From Polaromonas sp. P2-4 (GTDB taxonomy: Bacteria; Pseudomonadota; Gammaproteobacteria; Burkholderiales; Burkholderiaceae_C): a DNA stretch of 64,000 bases. Both the position numbers and the translations under genes were made by a program. The notes under the pieces were generated by a model that worked only from the letters and a program-made list of their open reading frames with translations, made no database searches and was not told the origin of the DNA. This document shows, piece by piece, positions 51,476-60,970 of the stretch (its first letter is position 1; the number at the start of each line of letters is the position of its first letter). The stretch covers positions 3,774,001 through 3,838,000 of the forward strand of contig CP087965.1 in the NCBI GenBank assembly GCA_024703855.1, in the 5' to 3' direction.

Positions 51476-52678
51476 ATGTCTTCCACTTTTGGTTTCAGGC
51501 TTGTTCTCACGCGTTTCGCGCTGGCTTCGGCGATGGTCGCCGGTGCAGCAATGCCGTTGGCTCACGCAGCCGACAGCGTCAAGGTCGGTTTGCTGAGCAC
51601 GCTCTCGGGGCCGGGCGCCGGCCTGGGTGTCGACATCCGTGACGGCTTTGCGCTCGCCGTCAAGCACGGCGGCGGCAAGCTCGGCGGCTTGCCGGCCGAA
51701 GTGATCGTCGCCGACGACCAGCAAAGCCCCGACGTGGCGCGCCAGACGGCCGACCGCTTGATCAAGCGCGACAAGGTTGACTTCATGACGGGCGTCGTGT
51801 TCTCCAATGTGATGCTGGCGGTCGGCGCGCCGACCTTTCAGGCCAAGACCTTCTACATCAGCGCCAATGCCGGCCCCTCGCAATACGCGGGCGAGCAGTG
51901 CAACCCGTACTTTTTCAGTGCCTCGTGGCAGAACGACAACCTGCACGAGGCAGTCGGCAAGACGGTACGGGACAAGGGCTTCAAACGGGTCGCGCTGCTG
52001 GCGCCCAATTACCCCGCGGGCAAGGACGCACTGGCTGGCTTCAAGCGCTTCTACAAGGGCGAAGTGGCGCTGGAAACTTACACGCCGCTGAACCAACTCG
52101 ACTACGGGTCGGAGTTGTCGCGCATGCGCGCCGCTAATGCCGATGCGGTCTACATCTTCCTGCCGGGCGGCTTGGGAATTAACTTCATCAAGCAGTTCGT
52201 TGGCGCTGGCCTGTCGAAAGACATGACCCTGTTTGGCCCAGGCTTCTCGGCCGACGAGGACGTGATCAAGGCCGTCGGTGAGCCGATGGTCGGCATGTTC
52301 AACACCTCGCAGTGGGCACATGACATCGACAACGCGGCCAACCGCAAGTTCGTATCCGACTTCCAGAAGGAATACGGCCGCCTGCCTACCTTGTACGCCG
52401 CGCAGGGCTATGACGTAGCACGGCTGATCGACTCGGCCGTGCGTGATACCAAGGGCAAGCTTGACGACAAGGCTGCCGTGCGCAAGGCGCTGGAGGCCGC
52501 TCGCTTCGAGTCGGTGCGCGGTGCGTTCAAGTTCAACAAGAACCATTTCCCGATCCAGGACTACTACTTGCGCGTGATCACCAAAGACAGCCAGGGCCGC
52601 GTAACCAACCGCACTTTGGCACCGGTGTTCAAGGGTCATGCAGATGCCTATGTGGGCGACTGCAAGATGCCGTCCTGA
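51476..52678 (+). CDS. branched-chain amino-acid type ABC substrate-binding protein
   Basis: 400 aa. AAAAGGTG site precedes the ATG. Signal peptide about 1-31 (PLAHAAD). Mature VKVGLLSTLSGPGAGLGVDI, VDFMTGVVFSNVMLAVG and LLAPNYPAGKDALAGFKRFY are of the LivK-like class that often binds aromatic acids in degradation clusters. Heads a Liv-type transporter cassette, likely for aminobenzoate. Confidence 0.92.
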   Translation: MSSTFGFRLVLTRFALASAMVAGAAMPLAHAADSVKVGLLSTLSGPGAGLGVDIRDGFALAVKHGGGKLGGLPAEVIVADDQQSPDVARQTADRLIKRDKVDFMTGVVFSNVMLAVGAPTFQAKTFYISANAGPSQYAGEQCNPYFFSASWQNDNLHEAVGKTVRDKGFKRVALLAPNYPAGKDALAGFKRFYKGEVALETYTPLNQLDYGSELSRMRAANADAVYIFLPGGLGINFIKQFVGAGLSKDMTLFGPGFSADEDVIKAVGEPMVGMFNTSQWAHDIDNAANRKFVSDFQKEYGRLPTLYAAQGYDVARLIDSAVRDTKGKLDDKAAVRKALEAARFESVRGAFKFNKNHFPIQDYYLRVITKDSQGRVTNRTLAPVFKGHADAYVGDCKMPS

Positions 52679-52702
52679 ACCCCAACAAAAGGAGCCACGG
52701 GC

Positions 52703-53623
52703 ATGACTGGAATTCTGATCCTTGAGCAGTCGCTCAACGGGCTGCAGTTCGGGCTGATGCTGTTCTTGCTAGCCGCCGGTCTCACGCTGGTGTTCGGCAT
52801 CATGGACATGATCAACCTGGCGCACGGCTCGCTGTACATGATTGGCGCGTACCTGATCGCCACGGTGGCCGCAGCCTCAGGCTCGTTCTGGGTCGGGCTG
52901 GCCGGCGGTATCGCCGGCACGGCCGTGATCGGCGTGCTGCTCGAGCTCACGGTACTGCGTCGGCTGTACCAGCGTGACCACCTCGCGCAGGTGCTGGGCA
53001 CTTTCGCCCTGCTGCTGATGAGCAACGAGGCAGTACGGATGGTCTGGGGCTCGCAACCGCTCTCGCTCAACCCGCCCGCATCGCTGGCCGGTCCGGTGGA
53101 GCTGTTGCCGGGTTTCCTGTATCCCGCGTACCGGCTGTTCATCATTGCGGTCGGACTGGCGGTGGCGGGCTTGCTTTATCTACTGGTCACGCACACCCGC
53201 GTTGGCATGCAGGTGCGCGCCGGTGCCTCCAACCGCGAGATGACGCTGGCCATGGGTATTAACGTGCGGCACCTGTTCACTGCGGTGTTCGCATTGGGCG
53301 CTGCGCTATGCGCCGTGGCCGGTGGCATGCTGGGGCCGTTGCTGGCCGTGCAGGTGGGCATGGGCGAGAGCATCCTGATCCTGGCCTTCGTGGTCATCGT
53401 GATCGGCGGCATTGGCTCGATCCGCGGCGCGCTTCTGGGCGCACTGCTGGTGGGCGTGGCGGATACCGCCGGACGGACCCTGATTCCACTGGTGCTGGGA
53501 AACCTGCTGGGCCCCGAGGCGGCGTCGAATGCTGGCCCGGCACTGGCCTCCATCCTGATCTATGTGTTGATGGCGGCTGTGCTGTTCTGGAAGCCCCAGG
53601 GGCTGTTCCCTGCACATGGCTAA
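52703..53623 (+). CDS. LivH-type ABC permease
   Basis: 306 aa, multiple TM helices, beginning ILILEQSLNGLQFGLMLFLL, with FGIMDMINLAHGSLYMIGAY and VVIVIGGIGSIRGALLGALL, the family landmarks. Overlaps the next permease by 8 bases. Confidence 0.93.
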   Translation: MTGILILEQSLNGLQFGLMLFLLAAGLTLVFGIMDMINLAHGSLYMIGAYLIATVAAASGSFWVGLAGGIAGTAVIGVLLELTVLRRLYQRDHLAQVLGTFALLLMSNEAVRMVWGSQPLSLNPPASLAGPVELLPGFLYPAYRLFIIAVGLAVAGLLYLLVTHTRVGMQVRAGASNREMTLAMGINVRHLFTAVFALGAALCAVAGGMLGPLLAVQVGMGESILILAFVVIVIGGIGSIRGALLGALLVGVADTAGRTLIPLVLGNLLGPEAASNAGPALASILIYVLMAAVLFWKPQGLFPAHG

Positions 53624-54672
53624 CCCCTTGGCTGAAAGCGAAACGACCATGAACCGATCCGCAACTGTGCGACCCCCCATGTTGGGCGGTAACCTTGATG
53701 CAACTCTGGGCCGAACCCGGCCCGTTGGGCTGCTGGACCACCCGTTACGCCCTCGCTGGAGCCTGCCGCTGCTGGCCCTGCTGGTGCTGCTGCCTGTGGT
53801 GGCCAGCGCGATGGGTGAGGACTTCTACATCGGCCTGGCAAGCCGCATCGTGATCTTTGCGCTGGCGGCCACCAGCCTGAATCTGATCCTCGGCTTTGGC
53901 GGCATGGTCAGCTTCGGCCATGCGGCTTTTGTCGGCGTGGGGGCCTACACGGTGGGCATCCTGATGCAGGATGGCATCGCGTCGGCCTGGATCGCCTGGC
54001 CCACCGCCGTGCTGGTCAGCGCGCTGTTCGCGCTGCTGATCGGCGCCGTCAGCTTGCGCACCAAGGGGGTGTACTTCATCATGATCACGCTGGCGTTCGC
54101 CCAGATGCTGTTCTATTTGATGGTGTCGTTAAAGAACTACGGCGGCGATGACGGACTCACGCTGGCCAGCCGTTCGACCGTCGGTGGCTGGTTTGACCTC
54201 GCCAGCGACACGCGTTTCTACTACGTTGTGCTGGTGCTGTTCGTGCTGGCGTTCGTCGGCATCCAGCGACTGCTCAACGCGCTTCGGTCACACGCTGCAG
54301 GCCATTCGTGAGAATGAAACCCGCATGGTGGCAATCGGATTCCCGGTGTATCGCTTCAAGCTGATGGCCTTCACGCTGGCCGGGGCACTGGCGGGTCTGG
54401 CTGGCGCGCTGCTCGCCAACCAGAACAGCTTCGTCAGTCCAGCCCTGCTGCAGTGGAATCAGTCGGGCATGTTGATGATCATGGTGATCCTCGGCGGCGT
54501 GGGCCACCTGTACGGCGGCATCATCGGCGCGGTGGTGTTCCTGCTGCTCGAGGAAATTCTGTCGGCCTACACCATCCACTGGCAGTTCGCGCTCGGTGCG
54601 GTGCTGCTGGCGGTAGTGCTGTTGGCGCCCAACGGGCTGATGAGCCTGTGGCGCAGGAGGGCTGGCGCATGA
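53616..54672 (+). CDS. LivM-type ABC permease (frameshifted)
   Basis: About 352 codons. LNLILGFGGMVSFGHAAFVG, TKGVYFIMITLAFAQMLFYL, and QAIRENETRMVAIGFPVYRF are LivM signatures. Frame break near 54283. ATG 53616 overlaps LivH; an internal ATG at 53649 is possible. Confidence 0.92.
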
Positions 54673-55433
54673 GTCCTCCATTGCTGCATGTCGATCGCCT
54701 CGTGAAACGCTTCGGCGGCCTCACCGCTACCGACCATGCACAGATCGAGGTCCGTACGGGAGAGATACACGCGCTGATAGGTCCCAACGGCGCCGGCAAG
54801 ACCACGCTGATCCACCAGCTCTCCGGTGCGCTGCAACCTGACGAAGGTCGCATCCTCTTCGATGGCGTCGACGTGACGGGCTTGCCGATGCATCAGCGCG
54901 TGCGGCGCGGGCTGGCTCGCTCGTACCAGATCACCAGCATTTTCAAGCGTCTCTCTGTGCTCGACAACGTAGCGCTCGCAGTGCAGGCCCGCGAGGGCAG
55001 CAGCCTGCGCTTCTGGCGCCCGGCGCGCAGCGAGCGTTCACGCTATGAGGAGGCCGCAGCGGTGGCGCAGCGCGTGGGCTTGGGCGCTCGGCTCGACCAT
55101 CTGGCCGGTTCGCTGGCGCATGGCGCGCAACGTCAACTCGAGTTGGGCCTGGCGCTCGCGACGGCTCCGAAGCTGCTGCTGCTCGACGAGCCGATGGCTG
55201 GCATGGGGCCGGACGAGTCCGAACGCATGGTGGAGCTGCTGATGGGTCTGCGTGGCTCGATGACGATTCTGCTCGTCGAGCACGACATGGACACCGTGTT
55301 CCGCCTGGCCGACCGCATCTCCACGCTGGTGTTCGGCAAGGTCATCGCCTGCGGCACACCGCAGGCGATTCGTGAGAATCCGGAGGTCAAGCGGGCCTAC
55401 CTGGGCGACGAACTAACCGAGGAGGTGGCATGA
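54669..55433 (+). CDS. LivG-type ABC ATP-binding protein
   Basis: 254 aa, ATGA overlap with livM. Walker A GPNGAGKTTL (38-47), ARSYQITSIFKRLSVLDNV, signature-equivalent LAHGAQRQLELGLAL, Walker B LLLLDEPMAGMGPDE, VEHDMD. The ABC signature is LAHGAQ rather than LSYGQQ, a variation at a position that usually has Gly. Confidence 0.93.
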   Translation: MSPPLLHVDRLVKRFGGLTATDHAQIEVRTGEIHALIGPNGAGKTTLIHQLSGALQPDEGRILFDGVDVTGLPMHQRVRRGLARSYQITSIFKRLSVLDNVALAVQAREGSSLRFWRPARSERSRYEEAAAVAQRVGLGARLDHLAGSLAHGAQRQLELGLALATAPKLLLLDEPMAGMGPDESERMVELLMGLRGSMTILLVEHDMDTVFRLADRISTLVFGKVIACGTPQAIRENPEVKRAYLGDELTEEVA

Positions 55434-56136
55434 GTCTGCTCGAAATCGAGAACCTGGAAACCGCATACGGAGCCAGCCAGGTGCTGTTCGGCATCGACCT
55501 GCGCATCGAGGCTGGCGACGTGGCCACGCTGCTGGGCCGCAACGGGATGGGCAAGACCACCACGGTGCGTTCGTTGCTGGGTCTGACAGCTCGCGCGGCG
55601 GTACGGTGCGCTTCCGTGGTGAGCGAGTTGACTTGTTGGCCCCTGACCGCATCGCCCGCATGGGGCTGGCGGTGGTGCCCGAAGGCCGGCAGATATTCTC
55701 CAATCTGTCGGTGGCCGAGAACCTGCTTGCCTTTGGGGCGAACCGCAATGCAACCAAGGAGCCGTGGACGCTGGAGCGCGTCTACGCGCTGTTCCCGCGC
55801 CTGGCCGAGCGCTCGCGCAACATGGGCAACCAGCTTTCGGGTGGCGAGCAGCAGATGCTGGCCATCGGGCGGGCCCTGATGACCAACCCGTATCTACTGG
55901 TCCTCGACGAGGCCACTGAAGGCCTGGCGCCGCTGATCCGCGAAGAGATCTGGCGCTGTCTGGACACCCTGCGCGGACAAGGGCAGAGCATTCTGGTGAT
56001 CGACAAGTACGTGCAGCGGCTGATCCGCCTGGCCGATCGTCACACCATTATCGAGCGCGGCCGCGTCGTCTGGCAGGGCGATTCGGCGCAACTTGCCGCC
56101 GACCCGAGCCTGTGGCAGCGCTACATAGGTGTCTGA
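55430..56136 (+). CDS. LivF-type ABC ATP-binding protein (frameshifted)
   Basis: About 236 codons, ATGA overlap with livG. GRNGMGKTTTV, VPEGRQIFSNLSVAENL, NQLSGGEQQMLAIGRALMTN, LLVLDEATEGLAPLI. Frame break near 55592 between GLT and GGTVRF. Completes the five-part importer. Confidence 0.92.
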
Positions 56137-56143
56137 GAAAACC

Positions 56144-56398
56144 ATGAACATACCCCACCGTTTTGCACGCCCGTTGCGCATCCGCTTCGCGCATTACGAC
56201 CCGGCGGGGCGGGCTGCCCATTGTGAGCCTCAACTGCGAGTTCAGCGCCATCAGCCGCATGGGCGACGAGGTGGCGCTGGGCCTGTCGGTCGAGCGCGTG
56301 GGCACTAAATCGCTGACGCTGTGGCTCGACTGTCGGCGACACCAAGCAGGTATCGGTGACCATCGATCTGCAAACGCGGTGCCATCGCGCAATTTGAC
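56144..56398 (+). pseudogene. 4-hydroxybenzoyl-CoA-type thioesterase with internal deletion
   Basis: Starts MNIPHRFARPLRIRFAHYDPAG, the hot-dog thioesterase N-terminus with the catalytic Asp. It jumps directly to GLPIVSLNCEFSAISRMGDE and VERVGTKSLTLWL in another frame; about 45 residues that should lie between are absent. A second shift precedes TKQVSVTIDLQTRCHRAI. Missing sequence, not just an indel, so probably dead. Confidence 0.8.
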
Positions 56399-56429
56399 AA
56401 AAATCAACACATCTACTGGAGACCAACAG

Positions 56430-56819
56430 ATGCAAGTACTTCTTCCCCCGGCTGGCCGCGTCCGCGGCTATGCCAATGGTGTCGCCGCGACCGGCCGCAT
56501 GGTCTTCGTCGCCGGCATGATCGGCTGGGACGCGCAGGGCGTGTTCCACACCGACGACCTGGCTGGCCAGGTGCGCCAGGCGCTGCAGAACATCGTGGCC
56601 GTGCTCGAAGAGGGTGGCGCCCGGCCTGAGCACATCGTGCGCATGACCTGGTATGTCACTGACAAGCGCGAGTACGTTGCGGCCTACCCGGAGATCGGCA
56701 AGGCCTTCCGCGAAATCATCGGCAGTTTCAACGCAGCCATGACGGCGGTGCAGGTGGCGGACCTGATCGAGGACCGGGCCAAGGTCGAGATCGAAGTCAC
56801 CGCGGTGATCCCGGGCTGA
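56430..56819 (+). CDS. RidA/YjgF-family imine deaminase
   Basis: 129 aa, intact. ATG 56430; VAATGRMVFVAGMIGWDAQG, LAGQVRQALQNIVAVLEEGG, TWYVTDKREYVAAYPEIGKA, and conserved terminal VADLIEDRAKVEIEVTAVI. RidA proteins hydrolyse enamines and imines. In a 2-aminobenzoyl-CoA pathway the reduced ring would carry an enamine/imine, giving it a direct catabolic role here (inference). Confidence 0.92.
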   Translation: MQVLLPPAGRVRGYANGVAATGRMVFVAGMIGWDAQGVFHTDDLAGQVRQALQNIVAVLEEGGARPEHIVRMTWYVTDKREYVAAYPEIGKAFREIIGSFNAAMTAVQVADLIEDRAKVEIEVTAVIPG

Positions 56820-56826
56820 GGCCCCC

Positions 56827-57030
56827 ATGTCGTTCGACGCCCAATCTTCCAAATTCATACTGGCCGTCATCGGCAGCGGCGCGATGGGTCGAGGTATCGC
56901 ACAGATCGCGGCCCAGGCCGGCGTGCAGGGTTCGCTCTTTGACATTGCCAAAGGGGCAGCCGCCAAAGCCCGCGAGGCCGTCGGTGCGACATTCGAGAGG
57001 TTGCGCGCAAAGGGCAAGCTCAGCCAACCG
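56827..57030 (+). pseudogene. 3-hydroxyacyl-CoA dehydrogenase, N-terminal fragment
   Basis: Encodes SKFILAVIGSGAMGRGIAQI, an NAD-binding start, AAQAGVQGSLFDI, and FERLRAKGKLS, then runs into IS5-like sequence at about 57030. The normal protein is 280-500 aa, so the rest is lost. It starts 8 bp after ridA. Confidence 0.85.
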
Positions 57031-57115
57031 GCGGCACACCGGGCTTGGCGTCCGGGCGTTTGTCTATTCCCCAGGTAGCCCGCGTCCACATAAACGACGC
57101 TCTCCTGCCCTTGCG
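57031..57115 (-). mobile_element. IS5-family transposase fragment
   Basis: The minus strand reads ESVVYVDAGYLG, then (after one extra base) IDKRPDAKPGV, a conserved stretch of IS5-group transposases. It abuts the broken dehydrogenase, so an IS-mediated deletion probably removed its 3' part. 57116-57367 holds no recognisable gene. Confidence 0.7.
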
Positions 57116-57367
57116 GCAGGCTGTGGCCCGCTGATCAAACCTCGCCCTGCGCAGTTCAGTGCAGGCAGTGGCGCTCCACCTCGGCGTTGTTTCCCGCGAG
57201 AAGCGGACAACGCCCTGCTGGTCGCGCCAAAAGCGGGTAGCGGTTGATCCAGGATGCTGGAATGATGGTTCTGCTCCTACAGCGCGTTGACTCCCACCTT
57301 TTCCCATGAACCCTGACGCGCCGGACATCGCTCTCGACTCTCCCCACCCCGTTCAACCAGGCACGGA

Positions 57368-59186
57368 ATGATGAGCGTCGAATCTCCCATCGATTTTGAG
57401 ACTGAGGCCTTCTCCATGCTCCAAACACAAACGTCGCACCTCACCGCTGGCGGTGCTCGCCCGCGCCGCCGTCACCTGCCTGGCGCAGCGCTTTTATTCC
57501 TGCTGTTGGCAATGCACGGCATGGATGCACATGCTTCGCGCGGCAATCCATTTGGCTTTGCTGAATCCGCTAGTTCGTCGGTGAACTACACAGCGACGCC
57601 GTATTTGGCCATGCTGAAGTGCTCGGAAATGAGCAAGACCACTGCCAGCGGTGTGGTGTTGACTGCACAGTTGGTCGCCGCATCGACCGGTACGCCCTGA
57701 CCACTGCCGCATTACCGGCACAATCCCGGCGGAGATTGGTTTCGAGATCAACCTGCCGACGCAATGGAACGGGCGCTTGTGGATGTACGGCAACGGCGGC
57801 TTTGCTGGCGAGGACGCGAATGCCCCGAACGAAGTCGCATCCCGCGCTGCTGGCCTCTCCAAGGGTTTTGCCACCGCCCGCACGGACACCGGCCACTTGG
57901 CCAGCAAGGAGCCATTGGCCACCTTTGCCTACAACCGGCAGGACAAGCTGATCGACCACGGCTACCGTGCGGTGCACGAGACCAACCTGCTGGCCAAGGC
58001 CTTGGTCGGCGAGTACTACACCCGTGCGCCAAGCTACTCCTATTGGGACGGCTGCTCGACAGGCGGTCGCCAGGGCATGATGTCGGCATCGAAGTACCCT
58101 GAAGACTTTGACGGCATCATGGCTGGAGCACCAACGCTGCGGTGGAGCGATGTGATGATGAAGGGCTTGGCAAATCAGCAGGCGTTGAACACCGTGCCGA
58201 CCCTCACGCAGGCGAAGCTGGGTACTGTGTTCAAAGCGGTACTTGCCAAGTGCGATGCCAAGGACGGCGTGACGGACGGGCTTCTTGGTAATCCACCCAG
58301 TTGCGATTTCGACCCGAAGCAAGATCTGCCACGATGTGGCTCGGCGGTCACTGATGCGTGTTTCACCGACGCCGAGACCACGACGCTGCAGCGGCTTCGG
58401 GACGGACCGAAGATCAAGGGCCAGTCGTACTTTCCGCAGTACTACGGCGTTGAGGAAGCGAGCGCGGCGATCCCATGGATTTTTTGGCCGAACGGCCCAT
58501 CGGCGACCGCGCTGACGCTTTTCGGCGAGTCCTACATGAAGTACTTTGCCTTCGAGACCCAGGATCCCAAGTACGACTGGATGACCTTCAACTTCGACAC
58601 CGACCCGGACCGCATGGGCCGCATCAATTCCATCCTGAACCCCCAGCCTGATCTGGCGGCGTTCAAAGCCCGCAACGGCAAGATCCTGTCCTACTGGGGT
58701 TGGGCGGATGCGGCGCTGAACCCCATCATGGGGCTTGACTACTACAACGCAGTGACCGCCAAGCTGGGGTTGGCGCAAACGCAGTCGTTTTATCGCATGT
58801 TTTTTATCCCAGGAGTGGCCCATTGCAGTGGGGGTTATGGCCCCCATCAGATCGACGCCATGACGCCGCTCATCGAATGGGTTGAAGGCGGTAAAACACC
58901 CGAGCGGTTGCCGGCCAAACTGGTGACTGCGGGTGTCACTAAATACAACCGTAGTTATTGCGCCTATCCTCAAACGACGGTGCACCTGGGCGGCGACACC
59001 GAGACGCCGGCGAACTGGCGCTGCGAGGACCCGTTGTTGCCCAAGGCTACAGTCGATACAGCCAATACAGGTGGCGGCTGCACGATGGGCAATGGCACGG
59101 CGGATGCGGGCCTTCCGCTGCTCATGCTCGGATCTTTGTTCGGGCTACTGCGCGTGAGGCGCCGCCGTAGCGGCCTGTCGACCTAA
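57368..59186 (+). CDS. tannase/feruloyl-esterase family protein with a C-terminal sorting tail (frameshifted)
   Basis: About 606 codons. Signal segment PGAALLFLLLAMHGMDAHAS after Arg-rich PRRRH; starts at 57368, 57371 or 57416 are possible. Tannase fold: WNGRLWMYGNGGFAG, nucleophile YWDGCSTGGRQGMMSA, WGWADAALNP (Asp), PGVAHCSGGYGP (His). C-terminus GGGCTMGNGTADAG, hydrophobic LPLLMLGSLFGLL, then RVRRRR: a Cys plus TM plus Arg sorting signal resembling JDVT-CTERM. Break near 57688. The adjacent CPBP protease is likely its processing enzyme. Confidence 0.88.
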
Positions 59187-59188
59187 GC

Positions 59189-59638
59189 ATGAATGTGCAG
59201 ACGCGGGCAACCATGGCAAGGCTCGCCTGCGATCCCTTGCTGGTGTTCGCTGTCCTCATGGCGCCACCGGTTTGGTGGCTCCTGGCTCCCATGGTCACCA
59301 CGGTAAAGTCACGCGACCTTGCCTTGGTGCTTACGGTGGTCGTTCTCTATCCCATACTGGAGGAACTGAGTTTTCGCGGCCTGCTGCAGGGTTGGCTGTT
59401 GCAACAGCTTGCAGGATGTCGTCGGCAATGGGGCATCAGTCTGCCAAACCTGTTGACTTCTCTGGCCTTTAGCTCTGCCCACCTGCCAACGCAATCTGTC
59501 AGTTGGGCGGCAGCGACGCTACTCCCCTCGCTATTGTTCGGGCATCTGCGTGAGCGCTATGACCGCGTGGAACCCGCTATCGCGTTGCATATTTATTACA
59601 ACGCCGGACTGATTTTGTTCGCGCTATTCGCTCGCTGA
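59189..59638 (+). CDS. CPBP-family glutamic intramembrane protease (JDVT-CTERM/MrtJ-like)
   Basis: 149 aa, starts 3 bp after the tannase stop. Four hydrophobic segments. Protease motifs: EELSFRG (58-64), FSSAH (94-98) and HIYYN (134-138), the EExxxR/FxxxH/HxxxN pattern. Its small size and strict pairing with one C-terminal-tailed protein resemble dedicated JDVT-CTERM systems. It probably cleaves or anchors the esterase tail at the inner membrane. Confidence 0.82.
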   Translation: MNVQTRATMARLACDPLLVFAVLMAPPVWWLLAPMVTTVKSRDLALVLTVVVLYPILEELSFRGLLQGWLLQQLAGCRRQWGISLPNLLTSLAFSSAHLPTQSVSWAAATLLPSLLFGHLRERYDRVEPAIALHIYYNAGLILFALFAR

Positions 59639-59660
59639 GAGCGTGTCACGCATACGCCGC

Positions 59661-60647
59661 TCAGCGCCGCCGCTTCAGCGTCGCCGACGGCGATTCTCCG
59701 AAACGTCGGCGGTACGCCTCAGAGAAACGCCCAAAGTGGACGAAGCCACAGTCCAGCGCTACCCCTGCGACACTCGTCTCGCCGTCGGCGCCGCGCAGTT
59801 GCACATGGGCCAACTTCAGCCGCATCTCGCGCAACTGCTTCATGGGGCTGTTGCCGCGAAATCGCTGAAACCCCTCAAGCAAGGTGCGCACCGGCACACC
59901 CGCTGCCGCAGCAATATCACCCAAGCGAAGCGGTTGCGACGCGTGCGCTTCCATATAGGCCTCGGCCTTGCGTACACACGACGGTGCGATGGCGTGCCCG
60001 GATGCCGGCATGTCGTCCCGCGCCTGCCATGGTTGCCCTGCGAGCAACAAGCCGATCAACAACCTCTCCATATCGGTGGCGATCAGCGGATTTTTCTGCG
60101 CCAGCTGCAGCAATGACGGTGAACTGACAACCAGCCGCAGCTGATCCAACCAGGGCTGCAACGCGGTGCGCGTGAGATCGAGCGCTGGATCCAGCCGCAA
60201 ATTCCAGTGACCCGTGTGTGCGTGTACCGTGCGCCGATCCAGACGCATCACGAACTGCTCGCAGTCGCTTGACAGGTCGGCAACAAACGGCCGACCGGGC
60301 CCGCTGAGCATCCCAAGGCGGTGATTGACATCGAGTTGGCGATCATCCGCCAGCGCATGGGCCTGGCCGCGAAGGCAAAACATCAGCAGGTGGTAATCAT
60401 CCAGCGCACCTACATCCACCTGCACCGGCTCACCAAAGGCGATTGATCCGAGCCCAATCCCCCCAATGCGGACGAAATTCATGTGTGCGCCACCGCCGGT
60501 CGGCCGTTCCTTCGACACCAGCTTGTGCGGCTGCATGACACTGGAAATGCGCTCGCGCGTGTCATCAAGATCGTGCGATTCGAACAATCGATGCTGGTGC
60601 AGACAACCCCGGTCGAACACAGTGGACGGTGCAGAATCAGCATTCAT
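59661..60647 (-). CDS. AraC-family regulator
   Basis: 328 aa from ATG 60647 (MNADSAPSTVFDRG); an upstream in-frame extension runs into a gene remnant and is unlikely. N-terminal AraC-binding-like domain (GALDDYHLLMFCLRGQAHAL), C-terminal double helix-turn-helix: LRLGDIAAAAGVPVRTLLEG and VALDCGFVHFGRFSEAYRRR with FGESPSATL. Convergent with the protease gene. Likely local regulator of aromatic ester use, not proven. Confidence 0.88.
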   Translation of the reverse strand: MNADSAPSTVFDRGCLHQHRLFESHDLDDTRERISSVMQPHKLVSKERPTGGGAHMNFVRIGGIGLGSIAFGEPVQVDVGALDDYHLLMFCLRGQAHALADDRQLDVNHRLGMLSGPGRPFVADLSSDCEQFVMRLDRRTVHAHTGHWNLRLDPALDLTRTALQPWLDQLRLVVSSPSLLQLAQKNPLIATDMERLLIGLLLAGQPWQARDDMPASGHAIAPSCVRKAEAYMEAHASQPLRLGDIAAAAGVPVRTLLEGFQRFRGNSPMKQLREMRLKLAHVQLRGADGETSVAGVALDCGFVHFGRFSEAYRRRFGESPSATLKRRR

Positions 60648-60659
60648 GGTGGCGGACTG

Positions 60660-60915
60660 CCGGGGCGTCAGGTGGCATAACGTTCGACGTTCTCGAATCA
60701 TTCGGTGACATTGCGCGCGGCGTTCTGGATGCGCAGTACTTCAATGCTGTGCACGTCTTCGTAGTGATGCAGCGCGCCAGATCGATCACGCCTTCAAGCA
60801 GGTGGCGTCGGGCTGGTCGCGCTCGATGACCGTGACCTCGTGCATCGGGTCCTGCTGCTTCAACAGCCACAGTACAGGTCAGAGGCGCACCTTCGTCGCA
60901 GACGATGTTCATTGG
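60660..60915 (-). pseudogene. remnant of a second monooxygenase/reductase gene
   Basis: The minus strand begins MNIVC, then in another frame LLKQQDPMHEVTVIERDQP, like the start of the intact gene ([20 protein letters not shown]). It then skips about 320 codons to [18 protein letters not shown], a stop replacing Trp, and FENVERYA, matching [20 protein letters not shown] of the intact protein. It is a collapsed paralogue of the gene at 46504. Confidence 0.85.
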
Positions 60916-60970
60916 TTCTCCGTGAGCAGATTCCAGGCGCTCGCTCGCTACAAAGCCCGTGGCAGGGGCC

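Noticed and set aside
57116..57367. A small gene starting at 57306
   Set aside because: About 21 codons with no similarity and no clear ribosome-binding site.
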